33,068 nucleotides of DNA from Candidatus Amesbacteria bacterium (GCA_016219445.1 JACRNA010000023.1:1-33068); one strand, 5' to 3'; counted from the stretch's first letter, positions 1 to 8,326 are shown. Notes: generated by a model not told the origin, from the letters alone. Program-made: numbers and translations.

Positions 1-59
1 CTAATCTCTTTCCGTATTGCGTAAGTTGTCTTGGCGTTCTTGTGTAATTTGATTTGCAT
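1..59 (-). CDS. N-terminus of IS481-like transposase (partial, runs off window)
   Basis: Reverse complement from the CAT at 57-59 reads MQIKLHKNAKTTYAIRKEI, resembling the IS481 N-terminus (IxxHKNARTTPAxRxEI). Confidence 0.55.
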   Translation of the reverse strand, partial: MQIKLHKNAKTTYAIRKEI

Positions 60-62
60 GAT

Positions 63-83
63 CGTTAGTATATCATACTAACG
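63..83. promoter_or_regulatory. Perfect inverted repeat CGTTAGTA-TATCA-TACTAACG between divergent genes (operator or IS-end candidate)
   Basis: 8-bp perfect arms with a 5-nt spacer, upstream of both the transposase start and the TA operon. Confidence 0.5.
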
Positions 84-139
84 TATCGTTATCTAACACA
101 TAAGCTAATTATACCCCCTATTTATGTTAAAATATATGT

Positions 140-442
140 ATGTCAGGAAAGTTGCCACTTGAGCTGAAAAAATATTTCTGGGATGTGGATTTTGAGGGAC
201 TAAGTCTCAAAAATGATCGGTTATTTTTAATTAAGCGGATTTTGGACCGGGGGAATACCAATTCGGTTAAATGGTTGCGTACAGTTTGTACCGATACTGA
301 AATTATGACAGTACTTCGAAAAACTAGGGATTTATCATCTCAAACGGCAAATTTTTGGTCAGACGTTTTACAGTTAGATAAATCTCAAGTGGTATGTTTA
401 CAAAAGCCATACTCCCCGATACCTTACGGGCTATCCAGCTAG
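140..442 (+). CDS. DUF6922-like putative antitoxin partner
   Basis: LKKYFWDVDFEGLSLKNDRLFLIKRILDRGNT..KWL...LSSQTANFW pattern; overlaps the downstream AbiEii-like gene. Confidence 0.6.
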   Translation: MSGKLPLELKKYFWDVDFEGLSLKNDRLFLIKRILDRGNTNSVKWLRTVCTDTEIMTVLRKTRDLSSQTANFWSDVLQLDKSQVVCLQKPYSPIPYGLSS

Positions 443-1029
443 TGAGCAAGATTCCCATAATTCAAAATGCCTATTTGGCAGGAGGCACAGCCTTGACACT
501 TCAACTTGGACATAGAATTTCTATTGATTTAGATTTTTTTACGCCAGAGGCATTTGATGAAAAAATTCTCGCATCATCTCTGGGTGAATTTCCCCAGTTT
601 ATTCAAGAAGGTACAGCCTGGAGGACAGTCTGGGGAAAAGTGGGGGAAACTAAATTCAGTTTATTTTATTATAAATATCCATTGATTGGTGATATTCTGA
701 TGTTCGAAAATTTGTGCTTGGCTAGTAAGAAAGATATTGCAGCGATGAAAATTCATGCAGTCTCAGACAGGGGAACAAAGAGAGATTTTGTTGACCTGTA
801 TATGTTGGCACAAGAATTTGGAATGAATGAAATTCTCATGTTTTATGATGATAAATATGGAGATTTAGATGAAAAAGCTTATCACCTTATCCGGTCTTTG
901 GATTATTTTTCCGATGCCGAGGCAGAGCCTTCTGATAAAGCGCCAAAAATGCTTATAGATTTACCGTGGGAGAAAGTTAGAACTTATTTTGCCAACGAAT
1001 CTTTAAGATTAGCCCATAAATATTTATGA
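394..1029 (+). CDS. Nucleotidyltransferase AbiEii/AbiGii toxin family protein
   Basis: YLAGGTALTLQLGHRISIDLDFFTPEAF and DIAAMKIHAVSDRGTKRDFVDLY motifs. Confidence 0.85.
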   Translation: MFTKAILPDTLRAIQLVSKIPIIQNAYLAGGTALTLQLGHRISIDLDFFTPEAFDEKILASSLGEFPQFIQEGTAWRTVWGKVGETKFSLFYYKYPLIGDILMFENLCLASKKDIAAMKIHAVSDRGTKRDFVDLYMLAQEFGMNEILMFYDDKYGDLDEKAYHLIRSLDYFSDAEAEPSDKAPKMLIDLPWEKVRTYFANESLRLAHKYL

Positions 1030-1160
1030 CGAATTTTATCCTTGGCAAGATCACTGATTTTGAAGATAAGGGGATAAATATACGATTATATGACCACTGT
1101 ATGCCCATATATGCCGCGAAGCGAATGACATCTATTTTATTAAGGTGTTAAAATAGATCT

Positions 1161-1556
1161 ATGACTCAAAATGAAGTAGTAAAATTTTGGAAAGAGAGCT
1201 CAGATAAGGATTGGGAATTTTCAATGGAATTATATGAAAGCGGTAAACGATACGATTATGCTTTGTTTTTCGTTCATTTATCTCTTGAAAAGTTATTAAA
1301 GGCTTTACATTATCATCTCAAAAATGATCATCCATTGGCAATTCATGATCTGGTAGAATTGGCCAAAAGGACAGGTCAGGAGTTTTCTGAGGAGAACTTG
1401 GCTGATCTCAAAGAAATGACTTCGTACAATTTGTCGGCTCGCTACGATGATTATAAAAAAAATTTCTACAAAAAAGCGACAAAAGAATATACTGATATTT
1501 GGTTTCGTAAAGCAATTAAAATCCGAAAGTTATTACTTTCCTTTTTTGAATTATGA
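1161..1556 (+). CDS. HEPN domain protein (HEPN/MNT pair 1)
   Basis: ALFFVHLSLEKLLKALHYHL...LSARYDDY; ATGA overlap with the downstream nucleotidyltransferase. Confidence 0.8.
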   Translation: MTQNEVVKFWKESSDKDWEFSMELYESGKRYDYALFFVHLSLEKLLKALHYHLKNDHPLAIHDLVELAKRTGQEFSEENLADLKEMTSYNLSARYDDYKKNFYKKATKEYTDIWFRKAIKIRKLLLSFFEL

Positions 1557-1870
1557 GCCAGTCAGATGTAAAGATTATTCTAAAAAAATATCTAGAATTG
1601 GTAAATATGAAATATCCAGTTCAAAATGCTTATCTTTTTGGTTCATACGCCAAAGGGACTTGGCATGAGGGGAGTGATATAGATGTATGCGTGGTTTCAC
1701 CAGCATTTGGAAAAGATTATTTTGATGAGGAATCCCTTTTACGGAGAGACACGTTCAAAGTTGATTCACGGATCTCACCAGTCGCTTTTAATCCTGCAGA
1801 CTTTGCCGAAAAATACAATCTATTGGCTCACGAGATCAAAACATACGGTATACCTTTAATTTCACAATGA
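1553..1870 (+). CDS. MNT-type minimal nucleotidyltransferase (pair 1)
   Basis: AYLFGSYAKGTWHEGSDIDVCVV active-site pattern. Confidence 0.85.
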   Translation: MSQSDVKIILKKYLELVNMKYPVQNAYLFGSYAKGTWHEGSDIDVCVVSPAFGKDYFDEESLLRRDTFKVDSRISPVAFNPADFAEKYNLLAHEIKTYGIPLISQ

Positions 1871-1923
1871 ATGACCATCGTATGACCATATATGCCGCGT
1901 CAGCAAATGACGGGTGATTTCAT

Positions 1924-1971
1924 CCTATAGCTTTACTCACCCAATGTGTATTGCCCCCACTTGACCTATAG
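1924..1971 (+). repeat. Cassette repeat copy 1
   Basis: cctatagctttactcacccaatgtgtattgcccccacttgacctatag. Confidence 0.9.
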
Positions 1972-2004
1972 AAATAATTTGAAATTAAGTGTTAAAATAA
2001 AATC

Positions 2005-2391
2005 ATGACTCAAGTTGACGCAGTTAAAATTTGGCTCGAAGGTGCAGACGATGCTTGGGATACCGCACAAAAGTTGATGTTGCTCAAAAAGAATCACCAC
2101 GCTTTATTTTTCGCCCAGTTGTACTTAGAAAAGCTATTGAAAGCCTTAACTTATCATTTAAAAGACGATCACCCTTTATTTACTCACGATTTAGTATTGT
2201 TAGTGGCAAAGTTAGAGATTCAAATAAATCAGGCACAAATTGAAGATTTAAGAGAAATAAGTAAATTTAATGTTTCTGCGCGTTATGATGAAATAAAAAG
2301 AGGATTGTATAAAAAAGCTACTCCAGAATTTACAAAAATTTGGATCCAAAAAGTTAAAGATTTGGCGATTTATTTTCGAAAGATGTTATGA
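2005..2391 (+). CDS. HEPN domain protein (HEPN/MNT pair 2)
   Basis: ALFFAQLYLEKLLKALTYHLKDDHPLFTHDLV; homologous to 1161-1556. Confidence 0.8.
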   Translation: MTQVDAVKIWLEGADDAWDTAQKLMLLKKNHHALFFAQLYLEKLLKALTYHLKDDHPLFTHDLVLLVAKLEIQINQAQIEDLREISKFNVSARYDEIKRGLYKKATPEFTKIWIQKVKDLAIYFRKML

Positions 2392-2708
2392 AACAAGATT
2401 TAATTATAAAAAAAGCCCAACAATTTGTAAGATTGGTTAATCACAGAGGTATACCAGTTCAAAAGGCTTACTTATTTGGATCATACGCTACCAATCAAGC
2501 TGATGAGTCGAGTGATATTGATGTCTTGATAGTTTCTGATTTATTGGGGAACGATTTAATCGATGAAATGGTAATGTTAGACAAAATAGGGGATGAGATA
2601 GACGGTCGCATTGAACCACATCCTATGAGTTCTACAGACTTTGCCGAAAAATACAATCTATTGGCTCACGAGATCAAAACATACGGTATCCCTTTAATTT
2701 CACAATAA
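2388..2708 (+). CDS. MNT-type minimal nucleotidyltransferase (pair 2)
   Basis: AYLFGSYATNQADESSDIDVLIV; last 23 residues identical to pair 1. Confidence 0.85.
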   Translation: MKQDLIIKKAQQFVRLVNHRGIPVQKAYLFGSYATNQADESSDIDVLIVSDLLGNDLIDEMVMLDKIGDEIDGRIEPHPMSSTDFAEKYNLLAHEIKTYGIPLISQ

Positions 2709-2761
2709 ATGACCATCGTATGACCATATATGCCGCGTCAGCAAATGACGGGTGATTTCAT

Positions 2762-2808
2762 CCTATAGTCTTACTCACCCAATATGTATTGTCCCTCTTG
2801 ACCTATAG
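2762..2808 (+). repeat. Cassette repeat copy 2
   Basis: cctatagtcttactcacccaatatgtattgtccctcttgacctatag. Confidence 0.9.
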
Positions 2809-2838
2809 TGATATGTTACACTTAAATATTGATTCATT

Positions 2839-3024
2839 ATGGAAAGATTTGTTAAAACATTAGAAAAAGTTGAGTCACTGATCGTAACTTACAAATGTCT
2901 TGTTTCTGAGAGAATATTCAAAACAAAAGTTTTGTTGAACGATGATCCACCCGCCGAGGCTATATTGTGTGAATTACACGATAAAAAACACTCAGCGATT
3001 TCAGTAAATGTCGAAAGTGAATGA
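2839..3024 (+). CDS. Hypothetical 61-aa protein
   Basis: ORF just downstream of repeat copy 2; no recognised domain. Confidence 0.35.
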   Translation: MERFVKTLEKVESLIVTYKCLVSERIFKTKVLLNDDPPAEAILCELHDKKHSAISVNVESE

Positions 3025-3025
3025 A

Positions 3026-3802
3026 TTAGTAATTAATGCCGTAGATTTGACTAAAAATATTTAACCTTTTAATTCCATCAACAGCAGTTAGTCTCGGAGC
3101 AATGCTTCTCAAGTAATTTTCACCTACCCAGTCCACTTCGTGCCATTTTTGTTCAAAGATATTTTGGTCAAAGTTTGTTACCTCTATTTTAAATTTATTT
3201 GGCCCCCAGGCTTTGATAACATTAGTTGAGTGCGCGCATGTAATAATATTACGATGAGTGTCAATATCAAGAATTGAAATTAAATGATGTCCTCCGGCGA
3301 TACTTATAATATCCCCAGGCCTTGAATCATTGATTTTATCAATGGATCTAGCATTTGATTGATTAATAATATCTCTTCCATTAAGTTTCGTTACCCCAGT
3401 TAATTCTTTATTAGATGGTTTAGGCAAAGAAGTCTCAAAATTTAATGCTGTTATAGTTTCGATTGCGTATTGGGTGATATTGTAGACAAAACCGGAGCAA
3501 TCTATCCCCCCACCGATTTCAAAGATAAAATCTCTAATACGCTGTTGTGTGGAACATGATAAATCTAATCCAACTTCAGAAGCTTTTTGATAGACAAAAT
3601 CAACAATCTCCCAAGGCATTCGTTTTCCACCCTTTTGCACAGCCATATAATAAGGAGTTCCAATATATAAATCATCGTGATTCATAAAATATGGACATCG
3701 GACATCATGATTTGCTATGGAAAGATGTAAATAAGCATTAACAATAAAGTCAAACCGTTGTGATATTTGCGTGTTCATTTCCTTACTGTTCATATTTGCC
3801 AC
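3026..3802 (-). CDS. NlpC/P60-like cysteine peptidase/amidase
   Basis: GGGIDCSGFVYN (Cys) and RPGDIISIAGGHHLISI (His) motifs. Confidence 0.6.
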   Translation of the reverse strand: MANMNSKEMNTQISQRFDFIVNAYLHLSIANHDVRCPYFMNHDDLYIGTPYYMAVQKGGKRMPWEIVDFVYQKASEVGLDLSCSTQQRIRDFIFEIGGGIDCSGFVYNITQYAIETITALNFETSLPKPSNKELTGVTKLNGRDIINQSNARSIDKINDSRPGDIISIAGGHHLISILDIDTHRNIITCAHSTNVIKAWGPNKFKIEVTNFDQNIFEQKWHEVDWVGENYLRSIAPRLTAVDGIKRLNIFSQIYGINY

Positions 3803-4530
3803 CTGAATCTATATATCCCATCTCCTTGACTAGAATCAAAGTATATATGGCCGTATTTTTTGTATTCCTTAGTTTTTTCTAGCCAACATTGGTGATCCAG
3901 ACCGAGATTTGGATCAATAATTTTTATTTTTCCCAAATGTACCCCGTCTAATTGAGAGGTTAGAGAACTAGAATGGACATAAGTTAATATTGATCGGCTT
4001 ACTACAGTAATGAAAAATATGTGTTTTCCTCTATTTAATCTAATTAAATCTCCGGGTTTAGCGTGAGCAACTTTTATAGGACGTGCATTTTTGATATTTG
4101 TTAAGAATTCTGCATTACATCTCCAAGCATTTCTCCAGGAGGGTAATTTTGAATCGGGAAAGAATTTTTTGGCCAGACTAAATCCATACTTTTCTATGTT
4201 TAACCTATCTGACAGATGATAAGCCAATCCAGAACAATCAATGCCGATTCTATTATTTTTCATAAATACAGAGAGAGCTGTTTTTGTTGAGTTGATTACA
4301 TCAAGTCCATGTTTTTTTGCGCAAAGTTTGATAGCATGAATTATTTGTTTGGGAGTGCCTTTTCCAGAATATGGCCCCTTAATATTTTTTGGTAAATCAT
4401 TCATCCAATAGGGACAATTGATAAGACAGTTTCCAATTTTAAGATACAGATAATTATCCAAGAGTTTTTGTGTTTTTTGGGGTAATACAGTTAAATTTGT
4501 AAGCTTTTTCATTTTGTGTAATTTTATCAC
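3790..4530 (-). CDS. NlpC/P60-like cysteine peptidase/amidase (paralog)
   Basis: IGIDCSGLAYHLSDR and KPGDLIRLNRGKHIFFI; shared architecture with 3026-3802. Confidence 0.6.
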   Translation of the reverse strand: MIKLHKMKKLTNLTVLPQKTQKLLDNYLYLKIGNCLINCPYWMNDLPKNIKGPYSGKGTPKQIIHAIKLCAKKHGLDVINSTKTALSVFMKNNRIGIDCSGLAYHLSDRLNIEKYGFSLAKKFFPDSKLPSWRNAWRCNAEFLTNIKNARPIKVAHAKPGDLIRLNRGKHIFFITVVSRSILTYVHSSSLTSQLDGVHLGKIKIIDPNLGLDHQCWLEKTKEYKKYGHIYFDSSQGDGIYRFRWQI

Positions 4531-4548
4531 ATTTCCACAAATTTAAGA

Positions 4549-4595
4549 CCTATAGTCATACTCACCCAATATGTATTGCCCCACTAGACTCAAAG
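4549..4595 (+). repeat. Cassette repeat copy 3 (3' half diverged)
   Basis: cctatagtcatactcacccaatatgtattgccccactagactcaaag. Confidence 0.85.
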
Positions 4596-4670
4596 AATTA
4601 AAATGGCACAAAATGCTTAACAAACCTGAATATAGGTTACTTTTGGAATTGTCGAAAGAAGGTGAATTAC

Positions 4671-4811
4671 ATGATAAGTAAAGCCAAAGAAGTTATTATT
4701 GATATAATAGTTAGGGAATCAAGTCCAAAAGCAGAAAAGCTAAAACCCTACGAAACGGGTAATATAAAGAGACGTGTATTGGGAGATTTATTTCTTTTTA
4801 GAGTAGATTAG
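4671..4811 (+). CDS. Small ORF (46 aa), possible RiPP precursor or leader-like peptide
   Basis: ATG preceded by SD-like AAGGTG; MISKAKEVIIDIIVRESSPKAEKLKPYETGNIKRRVLGDLFLFRVD; ends 12 nt before the RRE gene. Absent from the supplied ORF track because of its size. Confidence 0.4.
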   Translation: MISKAKEVIIDIIVRESSPKAEKLKPYETGNIKRRVLGDLFLFRVD

Positions 4812-4823
4812 ACAGAGTAACTT

Positions 4824-5114
4824 ATGCGACTAAATACGAGTAAAAGTCACGCAAGTGTTTTGTTTTGTCCGTTAATTGACAAGGTAAATGATTACAACAC
4901 CATTGTTTATAATGTCAATTCAAATACAAACCATAAAGTTAATAGTTTTGGGTATTTCATTTTAGAAATTGTTGAAAATAATCCTGGAATTTCTCTTGAT
5001 GATTTAGTAGATAAATATAGTCGCAAGGTTGGGAAACCAATATGGAAAATTAGAAATCAAGTCGAAAGTTTTGTCAAGGAGATGATGCGAGAAAATATCG
5101 TGCTGATTGATTAA
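4824..5114 (+). CDS. PqqD-like RiPP recognition element protein (lasso B1/E-like)
   Basis: YNVNSNTNHKVNSFGYFILEIVENNPGISLDDLVDKYS....FVKEMMRENIV; directly upstream of an asparagine-synthase-like gene. Confidence 0.65.
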   Translation: MRLNTSKSHASVLFCPLIDKVNDYNTIVYNVNSNTNHKVNSFGYFILEIVENNPGISLDDLVDKYSRKVGKPIWKIRNQVESFVKEMMRENIVLID

Positions 5115-5117
5115 ATT

Positions 5118-6752
5118 ATGACTCAAGAGCTCAACAATTATTTATTCTTGAATCTTTCTAAAGATTTATTAATTACAGCCAAATCGACTTCTCAAATAAT
5201 CCCTCATATTAAGATTCCAAACAGACAATTCCCCAGACCCTTTTTCGTATATGACGATAAATTCATTTGTGCTGGATATTTTTTGTCTTTTGAGGAAGAG
5301 ATATTAAATGATCAGATATTTGAGATGTGTATAAATGGGCGTTGGAAGGAATTGGCAAATAAAATTGCCGATTTTATTATTATCTTTATTGATTGCACTA
5401 GTCACAAGCTTAATATTCTGACTAGTCATTCAGGAAAGTTCCCTTGTTTTTATTCTATTGAGAATAATCAAATAATTATATCCACGAGCTTTCATTTGGT
5501 GGACGAAAATCTTAAAAATAGAACTTTAGATATTGGAGAAGCTGTGGAACTTTTAACTTGGAGCCAAGCAGTATATCCGAGAGAAGAGACACTCTACAAA
5601 CAGATTAGACAGTTACCGCTTGCGACATTATTGACTATTGATAATAATTTTGCTGTTACCACGGAACCATTACTTGTGATTGAAGAAATATTGGAGAATG
5701 GAAGATCGTCGTTATTTTTAGACGAAAAAGATTTTATTGATGAATTTGTACGTACAATAAAAGTAGTTATGAATAATTACTTGAAAACAATTGAAGGTGT
5801 CGAATTTTCCACAGATCTGTCATCTGGCTTTGACAGTAGTCTAGTGACTTATTGGCTGCAAAAATTAACTCACCGGCATTTTTCCTGTCACTCAATGTTT
5901 TCACCACTTATTTATGAAGATTCTGATCCAGAAATTATTAATAAATTTTCAAAGATGCATGGTTTAAAGACCAAGTTCATTGATATAACAGAACAATATC
6001 CATTTACAAATCTTGATAAGATAAATAATGCAAAACATGACTTTTATGTCACCGATTATGCATTAGAAAAAGTATCGCATGCACTTAATTATATTTCCGA
6101 TTCAGGAAAAAAAGAAGTCGCTCTATTTACTGGGCATGGAGGCGATGAACTATTTTATTCTTTTGCCTTAGAAAATACTTTAAGATTTGGAGTTCAACAG
6201 ACATACTTTGATCTGTCAGATTATTCGAAAACCTGGCTAAGTTCAGTATTGACCACAAAAGGTATAGAAATTCTCATGGACAAAAAGAGATTTTTACCAA
6301 AAAGAAATTATCCTTCTCCATCAGCCTATTCAGTGTCAGTTTTGGGCCAAATGTATTTTCCTTTATTTTGGGAATCCGGTGTATGGCCGCTTACCCCCCT
6401 AGATGATCCCAGATTAATAAATGTTTTCAGGAGAATGCCAAAAAGTTTGCAAAGCAAAAAGAATGCTAAGCTAAAATTATGTTCTCTAATGCAAGATGTA
6501 TTTGTCAAAGAACAGTTTGTGCCCAAAGGGGGACCAGATAAACTACGGCATAGATTTTTAATAGAAAAAAAAGATTTGGTCATTACCGTCTTAAAGAAAT
6601 CTATCTTAGGTAATCTGGGTCTTGTAAGAAATTTAGAATTAATTGAAAAACTGGAAAGAAAAGATTCGACTCTTTTTACTGATCTCGCCATCTCCATATC
6701 TCTGCAAGCCTTAATTCAATTGGAAATTTTCCTTCAAAAATCAGACCTATAG
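5118..6752 (+). CDS. Asparagine-synthase-like ATP-dependent amide ligase (lasso-cyclase-like)
   Basis: PPi-loop-like LSSGFDSS, GHGGDELF motif, N-terminal GATase-II-like region without Cys at position 2. Confidence 0.75.
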   Translation: MTQELNNYLFLNLSKDLLITAKSTSQIIPHIKIPNRQFPRPFFVYDDKFICAGYFLSFEEEILNDQIFEMCINGRWKELANKIADFIIIFIDCTSHKLNILTSHSGKFPCFYSIENNQIIISTSFHLVDENLKNRTLDIGEAVELLTWSQAVYPREETLYKQIRQLPLATLLTIDNNFAVTTEPLLVIEEILENGRSSLFLDEKDFIDEFVRTIKVVMNNYLKTIEGVEFSTDLSSGFDSSLVTYWLQKLTHRHFSCHSMFSPLIYEDSDPEIINKFSKMHGLKTKFIDITEQYPFTNLDKINNAKHDFYVTDYALEKVSHALNYISDSGKKEVALFTGHGGDELFYSFALENTLRFGVQQTYFDLSDYSKTWLSSVLTTKGIEILMDKKRFLPKRNYPSPSAYSVSVLGQMYFPLFWESGVWPLTPLDDPRLINVFRRMPKSLQSKKNAKLKLCSLMQDVFVKEQFVPKGGPDKLRHRFLIEKKDLVITVLKKSILGNLGLVRNLELIEKLERKDSTLFTDLAISISLQALIQLEIFLQKSDL

Positions 6753-6792
6753 TCCTACTCACCCAATATGTATTGCCCCACTTGACCTATAG
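6746..6792 (+). repeat. Cassette repeat copy 4 (contains the stop codon of the upstream gene)
   Basis: cctatagtcctactcacccaatatgtattgccccacttgacctatag. Confidence 0.9.
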
Positions 6793-6831
6793 TTTATAAT
6801 GGATCTACTCTGAAAAAAATACTTTAATGTT

Positions 6832-7557
6832 ATGAAACAAGAAGCAATTTTGGTACATGGTTGGGATCCAAGATTTTATAATAATCAAATCAAAGAACCT
6901 ATATCAACAGGAATGGCTTGGTCACACAGGCCTGAGTTGATAAAGAGATTAAGGGAGAAATATAATATTTGTTGCTATAATCTACCTGGATTTTGTGGGA
7001 TTAAGGAGCCTAACAAAGATAAATTTTCCGTGGAAGATTTTGTCCAAGACTTTTTTGAATGGAAAGAAAAAAAACACAAAGATGCAAAATTGATGATTGG
7101 TTATTCTTTCGGGGGAGCAATTCTTCTTAGTTATAAGGCAAAATACCACGATTCTACTCCAACCATCTTGATTTCCCCAGCCATATTTAGGAGTGAATCA
7201 AATCGGTCAGAATTGGCAAAACGCCTGAAGCCATTTATTCCAAGCTATTTTGCAGATTACTTTAGACACGTTTATCAATATTTTGTAAGTGAATACTATC
7301 GACGAGGTTCTCCTTTTTTGCGCTCAACTTACAATTCAATCGCTAGAGCGGATCTTCGTCCCTTGTTGAGTAAAGTGGATGTAAATAAACTGTTACTAAT
7401 ATATGGTAAAAATGACGAAGCTACGCCATGGAACTTAGTTAAAGACACGATAAGAGATCATAAGATTAATTGCCATCTTGTCTCAGACGGTGGCCATAGA
7501 ATTGGTCAGACTCATCCAGGCGAGATAATAAAAGCCATTAATGAGTTTTGCGAATAA
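6832..7557 (+). CDS. Alpha/beta hydrolase
   Basis: LVHGWD, GYSFGG nucleophile elbow, IYGKNDEATP, DGGHRIG. Confidence 0.75.
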   Translation: MKQEAILVHGWDPRFYNNQIKEPISTGMAWSHRPELIKRLREKYNICCYNLPGFCGIKEPNKDKFSVEDFVQDFFEWKEKKHKDAKLMIGYSFGGAILLSYKAKYHDSTPTILISPAIFRSESNRSELAKRLKPFIPSYFADYFRHVYQYFVSEYYRRGSPFLRSTYNSIARADLRPLLSKVDVNKLLLIYGKNDEATPWNLVKDTIRDHKINCHLVSDGGHRIGQTHPGEIIKAINEFCE

Positions 7558-8321
7558 GGAAATAGTTGGTCTTGCGGACGAATTGATAATAGAGAACCAT
7601 GTTAGTGGAGATCACCTCTATGATTGGATCGATATCGTCGGAATTACTCAGCGTCCCGAGAAACTCAAGAAATCTTTATATTTTACTACTCACTCAGATG
7701 GAACCGACGGATGGCACAATGCCTTTGATAGACGGCCAATGGCTCAAAATGTGGCTAGAGATAAAGGGTGGCATTTGGCAGTTGAACCTGGAGTGAATGT
7801 TGATAATCATGAACATTTCATTGTTTCCTCATTGATTGGATTGTCTGAAAGACTGTATGAATTTGCAAGAACAAGAAGCAACCCCTATGTTATTGGTGTC
7901 ACTGGTTCTGTAGGAAAAACCACTACCGTGGCATTTCTGGAACATTTGATTCGAGAATCTGGGGTAGGAGTAACTCGTTTTTGGTCTAAGAGGCTGACTC
8001 CTTTACTCGTTCAGTGTCATTATATTAATAGAGTTGATACGAATACTCCATTTATTGTTATGGAATACAGTGCATATGGTAAAGATCATGTTAGTGAATT
8101 AGCTAAAGTGTTACCCCCTAACTTAGCATTTTTTACCAATATTTATGAAATGCATGTGGGCCAGGACTTATTCAAAAGTGAACGAGAAGTTTGTAGACGA
8201 GGAAAAATTTAAAGGGCTGCTAGAAAAAGGAAAAAGCAGTTATTTGGTCTATCACAAAGGGTTGTCTTTACGACAACCAAATTTTGATCCGGCAGAATAT
8301 CTTAAAAATCGCTGGGGTTAA
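7541..8321 (+). pseudogene. Mur-ligase-like protein, frameshifted and truncated
   Basis: P-loop VIGVTGSVGKTTTVAFLEH; ORF stops at 8212, but another frame continues KFVDEEKFKGLLEKGKSSYLVYHKGLSLRQPNFDPAEYLKNRWG* to 8321. Confidence 0.6.
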
Positions 8322-8326
8322 CTCAT

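Noticed and set aside
2950-4690. Shared gtgaattacaYgataa near 2965 and 4661 as a repeat or precursor motif
   Set aside because: Only ~16 nt, in different frames and contexts; compatible with chance in AT-rich DNA.
6326-6697. 123-aa antisense ORF within the asparagine-synthase-like gene
   Set aside because: Lies fully within a strongly supported gene on the opposite strand; low-complexity translation, no domain.
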